In this document: positions 36,209 through 44,802 of the stretch, in pieces | How the letters are laid out: each line of letters begins with the position of its first letter | How positions within the stretch are numbered: the first letter of the stretch is position 1 | Source: Rhodococcoides kyotonense | Lineage (GTDB): Bacteria > Actinomycetota > Actinomycetes > Mycobacteriales > Mycobacteriaceae | Reading direction: 5' to 3' | NCBI RefSeq assembly: GCF_001645385.1 | Contig: NZ_LVHI01000008.1 | Span: forward strand, 45,626-109,625 | Length of the DNA stretch: 64,000 nucleotides | Translations under genes and position numbers: made by a program | Notes under the pieces: generated by a model | The model's input: only the letters and a program-made list of their open reading frames with translations | The model's database searches: none | What the model was told of the DNA's origin: nothing

Positions 36209-37213
36209 GTGAACGTCGGACCCGATGCGGCCGTGGTCGCGATGCTCGTCGAACTCGCGTGCCGCGCACCCTCGGTACACAACAGTCAGCCATGGACGTG
36301 GAAGTACTCGAACGGGTGCCTCGATCTCTACTCCGACCGAACCAGATTGTTGGACGTGATCGATCCCATGGGTCGGCAGATGCTGATCAGTTGCGGTGCG
36401 GCGCTGGATCATCTGCAGAAGGCCGCCGAAGCATCGAGGTGGACGACGGAGATCGAGACGTTCCCGACGCCCGGTGGTTCGCGTCATCTCGCGCGGATTC
36501 GCTTCGTGCCGGGCGCTCGACCTCGTTCGCACGAGTTCGACCTCTTGACGGCGATCAACCGGCGCTACACGGACCGTCGACCGTTCGGCGCGGTGCGTCG
36601 GGATCTGGTCGTCGGCGCGGAGATGCGTCGCGCAGCCGACGTCAACCAGACGATTCTGAGCGCGTTGACCGACGGTGCGAGGCAGGTTCTCGAAGGGGCG
36701 TCCAAGACCAGCGCGAACACGAGGAAGTACGACGCGACGTATCAGGCCGAACTGAAGTGGTGGTCCGGTCACTCGTTCGATGTGGACGGTGTTCCGCCCC
36801 ATGCGCTTTCGGACCGTGCGACGGCGACCGCCGTGCGGATGGGCCGCGACTTCCCGGTTCGCGACGGCGGTGACCAGGTCCCGCCCGAGGACGCGTCGAC
36901 CGTCTTGTTGATGGCGACCAGGGGCGACGAACCCCTCGATTGGCTGCGGTGCGGACGAGCTCTGTCCGCGGTGCTTCTCGAGGCGACCGTGCGTGGATTC
37001 GCGACGTGCTCCCTCACGCATCTGACGGAACAATCCAGCAGTAGAGCGATCGTTGCGTCGCTCGCGCCGCACGGCGGAATTCCGCAGGTCCTCGTTCGCA
37101 TCGGCACTCCTACGGCGGGAACACCTGCAATTCGTACGCCGCGACAGAAGGTGTCGTCGGTTCTGTCGATCGAGGGGCCCCGTCAGCGGGTGTCCCGTAC
37201 GACTCACCGTTAG
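36209..37213 (+). CDS. Acg-type nitroreductase-fold protein (Rv2032-like)
   Basis: 334 aa from GTG 36209, with GGGAGG seven bases upstream. [17 protein letters not shown] is the FMN-site opening of the Acg subfamily, followed by [14 protein letters not shown] (the double-Arg segment) and [30 protein letters not shown]. Acg proteins have two fused nitroreductase-like halves with a lid over FMN, show little nitroreductase activity and are thought to store or sequester flavin. In mycobacteria the gene is one of the strongest DosR targets. Here it is divergent from devR. A weak DosR half-site lies at about 36085-36097. Confidence 0.88.
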   Translation: MNVGPDAAVVAMLVELACRAPSVHNSQPWTWKYSNGCLDLYSDRTRLLDVIDPMGRQMLISCGAALDHLQKAAEASRWTTEIETFPTPGGSRHLARIRFVPGARPRSHEFDLLTAINRRYTDRRPFGAVRRDLVVGAEMRRAADVNQTILSALTDGARQVLEGASKTSANTRKYDATYQAELKWWSGHSFDVDGVPPHALSDRATATAVRMGRDFPVRDGGDQVPPEDASTVLLMATRGDEPLDWLRCGRALSAVLLEATVRGFATCSLTHLTEQSSSRAIVASLAPHGGIPQVLVRIGTPTAGTPAIRTPRQKVSSVLSIEGPRQRVSRTTHR

Positions 37214-38115
37214 TGGGCGTGGTGCAGGGAGGCGACAGGGACGACGATCGTGGGCGCCGAAGAATGATGCAACACAGCGCGACTCGTGGATCCGGTGAAG
37301 ACGGAGGCCATGGCGCCCCGGCTCGGTGAGCCGACGACGATCGATTGCGCGTGCCCCGATTCCTCGATGATGGCATGCGGCGCCTTGTCCGTGACGACGG
37401 CGGGCGATACCGGGACCGACGGGTAGCGTTCCGACCACGGCGCCGTGACCTCGGTGAGCCACGACTCCACCGGCGGACCGGGATCCAGGCGATATTCGGT
37501 GTCGGCACGCGCATGGACGACCCTCAGGCCGACGCCGCCGCGCGACGCCTGATCGAACGCGACCGCCAGGATCGCGTCGTTGTTCACCGAGATGTCCAGG
37601 CCCACCACCACGGGGAGGTTCGCCGAGTCGGGTTTCGTCTGCCGATACCCCTCCGGAACGCGAACGACAGGGCAGTGTGCATGTGCGGCAACGTGATCGC
37701 ACACGGAACCGAGTACGCCGCGGGCGAGGCTGCCGGCACCCCTCGAGCCGGCCGCCTTCGACCCGACGACGACCATCCACGCGTCGCGCGCGTAGTCGGT
37801 CAGAACGTCCGCAGGACGTCCTGCGGCGAGGACTTTCTCGATCGAAAGCGACTCGCCTGCAACGCTCTCCGCGGCGATACGACTTCGTTCCAGAGTGGAA
37901 CGTGCGCGGGATCGTGCGCTCGCCACACGGCCGCCGCGCAAGTTGATCGCATCGGAGAACGAACCTTCGATTCCCGGGTCGGCGTGTACCAACACCAGCG
38001 TGCCTGCACGCGACGCCGAGTCCGCTGCAGCCCACCGCACTGCACCGACACTCGCCGGAGAATCGTCGACACCGACAACAGTCGCGTTCTCTTCCGCGGC
38101 GCTCCCGTGTGTCAT
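37210..38115 (-). CDS. Universal stress protein with two UspA domains
   Basis: 301 aa from ATG 38115. Domain 1: VVGVDDSPASVGAVRWAAADSA, then MVVVGSKAAGSRGAGSLARGVLGSVCDHVAAHAHCPVVRVP, which is the GxxGxGxxxxxxxGSV ATP-binding loop. Domain 2: VVVGLDISVNNDAILAVAF and IVVGSPSRGAMASVFTGSTSRAVLHHSSAPTIVVP. Tandem USPs of this size are typical DosR-regulon members in mycobacteria. Two DosR-box-like sequences lie just upstream (38152 and 38173), 21 bases apart. The gene is convergent with and overlaps the nitroreductase stop by four bases. Confidence 0.95.
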   Translation of the reverse strand: MTHGSAAEENATVVGVDDSPASVGAVRWAAADSASRAGTLVLVHADPGIEGSFSDAINLRGGRVASARSRARSTLERSRIAAESVAGESLSIEKVLAAGRPADVLTDYARDAWMVVVGSKAAGSRGAGSLARGVLGSVCDHVAAHAHCPVVRVPEGYRQTKPDSANLPVVVGLDISVNNDAILAVAFDQASRGGVGLRVVHARADTEYRLDPGPPVESWLTEVTAPWSERYPSVPVSPAVVTDKAPHAIIEESGHAQSIVVGSPSRGAMASVFTGSTSRAVLHHSSAPTIVVPVASLHHAH

Positions 38116-38151
38116 GGATTCATCCTGAGGCCACGCTCGCCCGGCGCGATA

Positions 38152-38186
38152 GGGACTTCCGACCCACCGTTCGGGACGTTCCGCCC
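38152..38186 (-). promoter_or_regulatory. Two tandem DosR-box-like sites upstream of the universal stress protein
   Basis: GGGACTTCCGACCC (38152-38165) and GGGACGTTCCGCCC (38173-38186) match the core GGGACTWWAGTCCC at 11 and 10 of 14 positions by hand. Centres are 21 bases apart, two helical turns, as in strongly induced DosR promoters. The near box is 37 bases before the start codon. Confidence 0.55.
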
Positions 38187-38276
38187 ATCGAGCTTTTCCG
38201 AACCGACCATTTCCGCCCGAAATTTCATTATGATCGAGCCGCTCGGTACCGGCGTGAGATTCGGTAAGGGGAAGCC

Positions 38277-39650
38277 ATGCGGGGTCGTTCGAAATGGATC
38301 GTGTCGGCAGTGTCGCTCGTCCTTGTCGCCGCGACGGGGTGCAGCTCGTCGTCGGAATCCGGTGACAGCGGCGGCAATTCGACGTCCGAATCCTCGACCA
38401 CCGAGTCCTCGACGGCGGAAGCCGAGCCGTCCTACGTCGCACAAGTCCAGGCGACTATCGACAAGGCAATGACCGACAACGTCATCCCCGGCGCCGTCGT
38501 GACCATCGAGTCGCCGACGCAAGGAAATTGGACGGGCACCTTCGGAACACAGGTCATCGGTGAAGATCGCCCGATGACGGCCGACGAGTACTTCCGGTTC
38601 GGAAGCAACACCAAGACCATGACGTCGACGGTCATTCTTCAACTCGCGCAGGAGGGAAAACTCGCACTCGACGACCCCATTGCCAAGTACGTGGAGAACG
38701 TCCCGAACGGTGACCGCATCACCATCGCGCAGTTGTCCGAGATGCGTAGCGGACTGTACAGCTACAGTTTCGATCCCGCGTTCAACGCGACGCTCGACAA
38801 CGATCCGCAGAAAGCGTGGACGCCGGAAGAGCTGCTCGCGATCGCGTACTCGCATCCGGTGAACTTCGAACCGGGTGCCGAGTTCGAATACAGCAACACC
38901 AATATCGTCCTTCTCGGTCTCGTCATCGAGAAGCTGACCGACATGACGGCTGCAGAAGCGTTGCAGCAGAGGGTCTTCGAACCACTCGGCATGAGTCACA
39001 CGTCTCTTCCCGTCGCCACGGATTCGTCGATACCCGATCCGCACCCGCAGGGCTATTCGTTCGGCACCAACGTGTCCACGATCGACACGTTCGAGCTGCC
39101 CGAACCACAGCGAACGGAAGCTCTGGAGGGAACACTGAAACCGAACGACGAGACGGACATGAACCCGTCGTGGACCTGGACGGCGGGCGGCGCGATCTCC
39201 ACGGTCGGCGACATGGTCACGTACACCAAGGCTCTCGTCGACGGCGGTCTGCTGAACGACGACATGCAGAAGACGAGGCTGGACAGCATTCAGCCCATCG
39301 AGCCGCAAGCCCCGGAAACCGCCGGATACGGATTGGGCATCGCGAGATTCGGCCCTGCGCTGCTCGGCCACGACGGACAGATTCCAGGTTTCATGACGGT
39401 CGCCGTCAACGACCCGAACTCGGATCTGACCATCGTCATCGCAACCAACCTCGCCACCGTCCCGACGGGGGAGGGGTCGGCTCTCGTGTTGCTGAAAGCG
39501 ATCATCCCGACGTTCTACGGTGCGGGAGCAGGCACCGGCGGCAACCCGGCGAGCGTTCCCGAGCGCACGGACGAGCAGACGCCCTCGTCCAGCACCGAAG
39601 CGCCGAGCACGTCACCGTCGACCCCGGCAGCGCCGACGCCTACTCCGTGA
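38277..39650 (+). CDS. Serine hydrolase lipoprotein (beta-lactamase / DD-carboxypeptidase family, class C-like)
   Basis: 457 aa. The N-terminus MRGRSKWIVSAVSLVLVAATGC is a lipoprotein signal with Cys22. A Ser/Thr/Glu-rich linker (about 23-50) follows. The catalytic SxxK is Ser110-Asn-Thr-Lys113. The Tyr motif is YSNTN and the third motif is HDG in LLGHDGQIPGF. A Pro/Thr/Ser-rich C-terminal tail (about 420-457) may reach into the cell wall. Family members are DD-peptidases, esterases or beta-lactamases acting outside the membrane; which one applies here is not visible. Convergent with the large protein at 39640-41679, overlapping by 11 bases. Confidence 0.92.
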   Translation: MRGRSKWIVSAVSLVLVAATGCSSSSESGDSGGNSTSESSTTESSTAEAEPSYVAQVQATIDKAMTDNVIPGAVVTIESPTQGNWTGTFGTQVIGEDRPMTADEYFRFGSNTKTMTSTVILQLAQEGKLALDDPIAKYVENVPNGDRITIAQLSEMRSGLYSYSFDPAFNATLDNDPQKAWTPEELLAIAYSHPVNFEPGAEFEYSNTNIVLLGLVIEKLTDMTAAEALQQRVFEPLGMSHTSLPVATDSSIPDPHPQGYSFGTNVSTIDTFELPEPQRTEALEGTLKPNDETDMNPSWTWTAGGAISTVGDMVTYTKALVDGGLLNDDMQKTRLDSIQPIEPQAPETAGYGLGIARFGPALLGHDGQIPGFMTVAVNDPNSDLTIVIATNLATVPTGEGSALVLLKAIIPTFYGAGAGTGGNPASVPERTDEQTPSSSTEAPSTSPSTPAAPTPTP

Positions 39651-41679
39651 CCTCGTCGCCGATCGGCATGCGGCCCACGCCCCAGCTGCGTTCGATGTAG
39701 CCGACGACGGACTCGATGTCGGCTGCGGGAACACTGTCGGGCTCGCCGTTCTCGAGCGGATCGGTGTGGAAGATGTAGAGCCGAGAGGCGAACTGTTCGA
39801 ACGGAAGTGAGCCTTCGCCGGGTCGCTCGCCGTTCCCGGCCGTTCCGACCACGACGCCGTCGCCCCAATCCTGGCCGCTGTCGTTGTTGGGATTGAAGAA
39901 GTAGACACGCATGACGGCGTCGGGATCGAGTGCGACGCGCAGGATCGTGATGGCATGCCAGCCGACGTAGCGCCCCGCGGTGTCGGTGACTGCGACACCG
40001 GCCGGCTGTGGGTGGATCAGGCGCTGCCCGCCGTTGTAGTCCAGGTGGTACGACGCGTAGAACCGGCGCAGGAAATCCTCGACGTCGATCAGATTGCCGG
40101 TCGCCACGTCCACGTCGATGTGGAAACCGCGCGCCGACCACCACCCGTGGAACTCGGGATTGATCCAACGATGAGGGTCGCCCGGTCGGTCCGCGCACCG
40201 TCGGCCCATCTCCGCATAGATCCGGTCCAGGTGAGGCACCAACAGTTGGGACACGGGGTCGAGGTCGACCGGTGACGTCGTCGCGACTCCGCTTTCACTG
40301 TCCTTGGACGAGAGCGGTCGGCCCTCGAAATGCATGACGATCTCGTCGTCGCGTGCAGCCCAGACGACCATCTGCAGCAGGTAGTCGGGGTCGTTGTACG
40401 CCCACATCGACAGGGCGCGTGCCGACTGGCACGTCGGATTGTCACCCTGACCGATGCCGAGCGGCTGGCCCAGCATCGACAGCAACCCGCCCAGCAGCCG
40501 TGACTCCGGCTCCGGCGTCGGGCCGAAGACGTCGACGAGACGCTGTCGAACGTCGGGCGCGAGTTTCAATGCCAGCTGACGCCACAGCGACGGGACGACC
40601 GGCGGCGCGTGGAGGATGCCGCGGTCGAGCATCAGTGCGATTCCGTAGAGGCATTGCGCAGTCTCGGGGTGGACGGCCTCGCCGACGAGTGCGTGGATCA
40701 GGTCCTGATATCGCTGCAGGCAGGTTCGACCGGTCTCCGAGACGCCGAGGGCCTCGGCGAGAAGATACGGATTGTGTTCGATCAGAAAGCGCGTCAGCGT
40801 CGCGTGGTATGGCGACACGAGACCCGTGTCGTGCATTGCTCGTGCGAATCCGCGCGCCTCGAATTCGAGGCCTTCGGTGTCCATCGCGCCCAGACGGGAG
40901 CGGTAGACGTCGACGCCCGGATCCTCGCGGCACGCCTCGGTCGGGCCGAACAGAGCCGAGATCAATCGGTCTAGTCCCTGGCCCGCTGCGTTCAGTTCGA
41001 CGTCGGGATCCTCGCGGTACACCGCGATCCGAGTGACCATCGCCTTGACGTGATCGACCTGAATAGGCCTCTGACGCAACATGCGCCAGATCTCCTCGGT
41101 GAGCTCACCCAGCACACTCTCGTAGCCGATCTGGTCTGCCACGTACCCGAACAGGTCGCGAATCAGATGTGCGACGCGTCCGAGCCGGACTCGCTCTGCC
41201 TCGGACGGCGGCGAGAACAGCACATCGAGATTCATCGCAAGTATCTGCGACAGAAAGCGTTTCGCGTCCTCGGCCGTGATCGCAGGATGCTCGTAGTCGC
41301 CGGCGGCGATGGCGACCAAGCGAAGTTCGCTGGCCGCTTCCAGGACCACCGTGTCGACGACGCCACTGCGCAGACTCGGTCCGACGTATGCGGGAACCAG
41401 GATGTCGGGCTGCGCCCAGTCCGTTCCGAGGAACAGCCCGGCGTCCTCGAGACCGGCGGCACGCTCGCGCACCGCGGCGCACCCACCCGGCTGCGTCAGG
41501 ACCCGATGCAGGGCGTCGAGGACCCGGCGCACCTTCGTTGCCTTGGAGAAGTCCGGCGCGGCTGCCATCGCCTCGGTGGCGTGATCGAGTTGAGCGACGC
41601 GTGACAGCAATGCCTGGTCGACGGGGGGATCCATCGTCTGCGATGGACCTTGCTCGGCGTTCCCGAAATCCTGCCTCAC
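39640..41679 (-). CDS. Large conserved protein with a possible papain-like Cys/His/Asn triad, coupled to an ATP-grasp gene
   Basis: 679 aa from GTG 41679; no named family recognised. The first two-thirds are helical, with few motifs (for example TEEIWRMLRQRPIQVDHVKAMVTRIAVYRED). In the C-terminal third, GDNPTCQSARALSMWAYNDPDY offers a Cys at a helix start. VGWHAITILRVALD offers a His on a strand, and YFFNPNNDSGQDWG an Asn/Asp. That order and spacing resemble papain-like thiol enzymes or transglutaminases; the assignment is inference. The start overlaps the ATP-grasp stop as GTGA, so the two are translated together. Conjugation or cleavage of a peptide or carboxylate would fit the pair. Confidence 0.65.
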   Translation of the reverse strand: MRQDFGNAEQGPSQTMDPPVDQALLSRVAQLDHATEAMAAAPDFSKATKVRRVLDALHRVLTQPGGCAAVRERAAGLEDAGLFLGTDWAQPDILVPAYVGPSLRSGVVDTVVLEAASELRLVAIAAGDYEHPAITAEDAKRFLSQILAMNLDVLFSPPSEAERVRLGRVAHLIRDLFGYVADQIGYESVLGELTEEIWRMLRQRPIQVDHVKAMVTRIAVYREDPDVELNAAGQGLDRLISALFGPTEACREDPGVDVYRSRLGAMDTEGLEFEARGFARAMHDTGLVSPYHATLTRFLIEHNPYLLAEALGVSETGRTCLQRYQDLIHALVGEAVHPETAQCLYGIALMLDRGILHAPPVVPSLWRQLALKLAPDVRQRLVDVFGPTPEPESRLLGGLLSMLGQPLGIGQGDNPTCQSARALSMWAYNDPDYLLQMVVWAARDDEIVMHFEGRPLSSKDSESGVATTSPVDLDPVSQLLVPHLDRIYAEMGRRCADRPGDPHRWINPEFHGWWSARGFHIDVDVATGNLIDVEDFLRRFYASYHLDYNGGQRLIHPQPAGVAVTDTAGRYVGWHAITILRVALDPDAVMRVYFFNPNNDSGQDWGDGVVVGTAGNGERPGEGSLPFEQFASRLYIFHTDPLENGEPDSVPAADIESVVGYIERSWGVGRMPIGDEVTE

Positions 41680-42917
41680 ACGTAGAAGTCCAGTTCTTCC
41701 TGATGTTTCAGTAGGTCGCGCATCCGGTACGGGTCGTCGCCGAAGAAGTACAGCAGACCCCAGTGCGTGCCGAAGGCCGTCCGCTTGGTGACGGTCTCCT
41801 CGACCGGTGCCGACAGATCGTTCGTCTCGTAGTAGTCGTGTTCGGCTGTCTCCGTGGGGATTTCCAGCTGGCTGACGACGCGTCTACGCGGATAGACACC
41901 GAAACATCCGGCATGACCCGTCGCGTCGACGACCTCCTTCGGGAAGAAGGCGTCGATTTCCTCCTCGGTGGTCTTCGGGTCGAACGCCAGCGCGAGGCCC
42001 TGGTACGCGTTGAATCCGTACGCCCGCTCGAGGAGTTCGAACACCTTGAAACCCGGTGGCCGATAGGCAACTTCACCGAAGTACATCTCACCGTCGCTCG
42101 TGACGAAGTACTCGGGATGGATGAATCCGAACTCGATGTCGAACGTCTTGATGAGCTTCTCGATCTGAGCGGTGATCTGCGGCCGGTACTGCTCGAGCTC
42201 CGGTGTCGCAGGCACGAACACCGAGTAACCGAGCGTCACGTACTCGGAGATGTTGAGGAACTTGATCTTTCCGTCGTGGATCCACGCTTCCACCGCGAAC
42301 TCCCACCCGTCGAGGTGGGATTCCATCAGCACCGGAAACTCCTCGTCCGGGATCGCGTCGACGTCGTCGGGCGTCCTGACGACGCGGTGTCCGAGGCACC
42401 CCGCCTTGTCGAAGGCCTTCAAGTGGATGGGGTCGTTGGGATCGCCGTCGAGTTTGAGCAGTGTCTGGTTGACCCGTCGGAGGAATCGAATGACGTCCTC
42501 GCGGTCGTGCGCTTCCTCGAAGATGCCGACGCGAATGCCGCCCAGCTGAGCGCGGCGCTTCATCAGCGACTTGTCGCGTAACAACATGGCCTGGCCGAAC
42601 AATCGGGGATTGCCGAGGAGCACGGAGTTGATCGCACCCGCCCATTCGACGGTCTCCTCGTAGAGCGGGATCGCGACGTCGACTCCCTTGTCCTGCAGTG
42701 TCTCGGCGATCTCCAGGGAGCGGTCGTTGAGCCGCTCGAAGTTCCACGGAATGTACGGGATGTCGTGCTCGGTGCAGTATTCCTCGGCCCATTCGGGGGC
42801 GACGACGACGTATCGCCGGTCGAAGGCGTCGAGCGCCTCGACCGCAGCCAGACTCCAGCCCAGTAGTGCGACGTAGCCCTTCTCCGGATTCTTCTCCAGG
42901 CGGGTGGGCTGCGGCAT
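41676..42917 (-). CDS. ATP-grasp family ligase-like protein
   Basis: 413 aa from ATG 42917, with AAAGGA six bases upstream; the frame extends further but shows no coding character there. The pre-ATP-grasp domain starts KGYVALLGWSLAAVEALDAFDR. The ATP-grasp core shows LLRDKSLMKRRAQLGGIRVG, the Lys in PIHLKAFDKAGCLGHRVV, and ESHLDGWEFAVEAWIHDGKI. The metal-binding end is FGFIHPEYFVTSDGEMYFGEVAYRPPG, where Glu and Asn/Arg positions vary from the standard. ATP-grasp enzymes join a carboxylate to an amine or thiol through an acyl-phosphate. The substrate is unknown. It is coupled to the 679-aa protein. Confidence 0.85.
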   Translation of the reverse strand: MPQPTRLEKNPEKGYVALLGWSLAAVEALDAFDRRYVVVAPEWAEEYCTEHDIPYIPWNFERLNDRSLEIAETLQDKGVDVAIPLYEETVEWAGAINSVLLGNPRLFGQAMLLRDKSLMKRRAQLGGIRVGIFEEAHDREDVIRFLRRVNQTLLKLDGDPNDPIHLKAFDKAGCLGHRVVRTPDDVDAIPDEEFPVLMESHLDGWEFAVEAWIHDGKIKFLNISEYVTLGYSVFVPATPELEQYRPQITAQIEKLIKTFDIEFGFIHPEYFVTSDGEMYFGEVAYRPPGFKVFELLERAYGFNAYQGLALAFDPKTTEEEIDAFFPKEVVDATGHAGCFGVYPRRRVVSQLEIPTETAEHDYYETNDLSAPVEETVTKRTAFGTHWGLLYFFGDDPYRMRDLLKHQEELDFYV

Positions 42918-43010
42918 ACGAGGTCCTTTCCGTCGGCGAAATCGAGTCAGGTCAGTCCGACCCACCGTACATAGCGGTGCTCGTCGTGCCGAGAGCCCTA
43001 TGCTGTGTCG

Positions 43011-43472
43011 ATGCCGAGAACGAGCGCGGGACTGTTGCCGTTCCGGCGGCGTGGCGACGTCGTCGAGGTCCTGATAGCGCATCCCGGCGGGCCGTTCTGG
43101 GCGCGCAAGGACGACGGGGCGTGGTCGGTCGTCAAAGGCGAGTACACGGACGAGGAACCGCTGGTCGCAGCGAAGCGGGAGTTCGTGGAGGAAACCGGCC
43201 TCGCGGTGCCCGTCGGCGAGTTCGTGCCGTTGCCCGAGGTGCGGCAGCGGGGCGGAAAGGTGGTGACGGTCTTCGCGATCGAAGCGGACATCGACGTCAC
43301 CGACGCGGTGAGCAACACCTTCGAGATGGAGTGGCCACCGAAGTCCGGGAAGATGCAGTCGTTTCCCGAGATCGACCGCATCGAGTGGTTCGCGCTCGCG
43401 GACGCGCGGGTCAAGCTGCTCGCCGCGCAGGCTGTCCTGCTCGACGTGCACTTCCCACCCGTGCGCGGATAG
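43011..43472 (+). CDS. Nudix hydrolase
   Basis: 153 aa from ATG 43011 (GTG 43005 also possible). The opening TSAGLLPFRRRGDVVEVLIAHPGGPFW is typical of ADP-ribose/dinucleotide Nudix proteins in actinobacteria. The Nudix box GEYTDEEPLVAAKREFVEETGL fits GX5EX7REUXEEXGU fully, giving the metal-binding Glu residues. The ending EIDRIEWFALADARVKLLAAQ is also common. The substrate, some nucleoside diphosphate linked to X, cannot be named. Its stop codon TAG (43470-43472) lies inside the left arm of a perfect 19-bp inverted repeat. Confidence 0.93.
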   Translation: MPRTSAGLLPFRRRGDVVEVLIAHPGGPFWARKDDGAWSVVKGEYTDEEPLVAAKREFVEETGLAVPVGEFVPLPEVRQRGGKVVTVFAIEADIDVTDAVSNTFEMEWPPKSGKMQSFPEIDRIEWFALADARVKLLAAQAVLLDVHFPPVRG

Positions 43473-43505
43473 TTGCAACCGGCTCAAACTATCCGCGCAC
43501 GGGTG
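43456..43505. repeat. Large palindromic element 1, with the Nudix stop codon in its left arm
   Basis: Perfect 19-bp inverted repeat: 43456-43474 and 43487-43505, loop of 12 bases. The right arm ends GCGCACGGGTG and is followed by CGGAGCGCCT. That stretch recurs at about 60668-60690 and, more loosely, at 53580-53603. It could serve as a terminator for the Nudix gene or as a REP-like element. Confidence 0.7.
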
Positions 43506-43558
43506 CGGAGCGCCTTGACGAGGCGCGCTCGACCGTGCGAACCTGAGCGCACAGTCCG

Positions 43559-43576
43559 ACCGAGCGATCGCTCGGT
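43559..43576. promoter_or_regulatory. Perfect 18-bp palindrome, TetR-type operator of the acyl-CoA dehydrogenase operon
   Basis: ACCGAGCGATCGCTCGGT lies 27 bases before the GTG start at 43603. Perfect palindromes containing ACCGAGCG-type arms are typical operators of TetR/AcrR regulators of fatty-acid and acyl-CoA genes. No such regulator is in the window, so it must act from elsewhere. Confidence 0.7.
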
Positions 43577-43602
43577 GCGTAACGAGCCCGAGGAGCACAT
43601 TC

Positions 43603-44802
43603 GTGTCCATCGATCTGACGTACTCGCCCGAAGTCCAGACATTGATCGACAAGACACGAACCTTCGTGCGCGGCGAAGTGCTGCCCATCGAGGACAAGTT
43701 CTTCGGAAACATCGCCGACGCAGGCGGCGACGAGCTGCGCGTCCAGATGCAGCAGGCAGCGAAGGACGCCGGCGTGTTCGCCCCGCACGCGCCCGTCGAG
43801 TACGGCGGCGCCGGGCTGAACATGAGCGATCGAGCACCGCTCTTCGAGGAGGGCGGGTACTCGCTGTTCGGTCCCGTCGCGCTGAACATCGGCGCCCCGG
43901 ACGAGGGCAACGTCCACATGCTCGCGCACATCGCCTCGGCCGCACAGAAGGAGCAGTTCCTCGCACCGCTCGCGGCGGGTGACATGCGCTCGGCCTTCGC
44001 CATGACAGAGCCAGCCCCGGGTGCGGGATCGGACCCGTCCGCGCTCACGGCCGCTGCGGTCAAGGTCGACGGCGGCTGGAAGATCGACGGCCACAAGTGG
44101 TTCATCACCGGTGCCGACGGCGCCGGCTTCTTCATCATCATGGCCCGGACCGCGGGCAAGCCCGGTGATCGCGGCGGTGCGACGATGTTCCTCGCGCCCG
44201 CGGACACCGAGGGCATCAAGGTCGGCCGCCATATCGGCACCCTCGACAAGGCCATGATCGGTGGCCATTGCGAGGTGTACTTCGACAACGTCTTCGTGCC
44301 GGACGAGAACGTTCTCGGCGCCGTCGACGAGGGGTTCGCCTACGCGCAGGTGCGTCTCGGCCCGGCGCGCATGACGCACGTGATGCGGTGGCTCGGTGCG
44401 TCGCGTCGAGCGCACGACATCGCCGTCGCGCACGTCGCGCAGCGCGAGGGGTTCGGATCCAAGCTCGGTGACCTCGGCATGATCCAGAAGATGGTGGCCG
44501 ACAACGAGATCGACATCGCCGCCACGCGCGCACTGTTGGTCCAGGCGTGCTTCGCGCTCGACCAGGGCTCGCATGCGGGCAACGAGACGTCCATCGCGAA
44601 AACGTTCGCAGCAGAGGCGATCTTCCGCATCGTCGACCGCAGCATTCAGATGTGCGGTGGACTCGGCGTGTCCGACGACCTTCCGCTCGCGCGTCTGTCG
44701 CGCGAAGTGCGTCCGTTCCGCGTGTACGACGGCCCGTCCGAGGTTCATCGTTGGGCCATCGCCAAGCGCGTCGTCGGTGCCGCCAAGAAGGCTGCGCGAT
44801 GA
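43603..44802 (+). CDS. Acyl-CoA dehydrogenase-family protein (ACAD10/11, LvaC-like context)
   Basis: 399 aa from GTG 43603, with GAGGAG nine bases upstream. Family markers: NEGNVHMLAHIAS-type segment (reading DEGNVHMLAHIASAAQKEQFL), the FAD/substrate motif AFAMTEPAPGAGSDPS, WFITGADGAGFFIIMART, and C-terminal MCGGLGVSDDLPLARLSREVRPFRVYDGPSEVHRWAIAKRV. The GSDP and YDGPSEVHRW forms resemble the ACAD10/11 branch. That branch in humans is fused or linked to an APH-type kinase and removes a phosphate from 4-phosphoacyl-CoA. The next gene, overlapping as ATGA, is exactly such a kinase. Plain dehydrogenation is the alternative. Confidence 0.92.
   Translation: MSIDLTYSPEVQTLIDKTRTFVRGEVLPIEDKFFGNIADAGGDELRVQMQQAAKDAGVFAPHAPVEYGGAGLNMSDRAPLFEEGGYSLFGPVALNIGAPDEGNVHMLAHIASAAQKEQFLAPLAAGDMRSAFAMTEPAPGAGSDPSALTAAAVKVDGGWKIDGHKWFITGADGAGFFIIMARTAGKPGDRGGATMFLAPADTEGIKVGRHIGTLDKAMIGGHCEVYFDNVFVPDENVLGAVDEGFAYAQVRLGPARMTHVMRWLGASRRAHDIAVAHVAQREGFGSKLGDLGMIQKMVADNEIDIAATRALLVQACFALDQGSHAGNETSIAKTFAAEAIFRIVDRSIQMCGGLGVSDDLPLARLSREVRPFRVYDGPSEVHRWAIAKRVVGAAKKAAR

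Noticed and set aside
36194..38035. A 613-codon open frame on the - strand
   Set aside because: It runs opposite the nitroreductase and in another frame over the stress-protein gene. The Arg-rich translation has no recognisable motif.
38112..39371. A 419-codon open frame on the - strand
   Set aside because: It is the antisense frame of the serine hydrolase lipoprotein, which has clear catalytic motifs on the + strand.
42918..44288. A long N-terminal extension of the ATP-grasp protein
   Set aside because: The open frame continues upstream but is opposite the Nudix and acyl-CoA dehydrogenase genes. The ATG at 42917 has a ribosome site and starts the family-like sequence.
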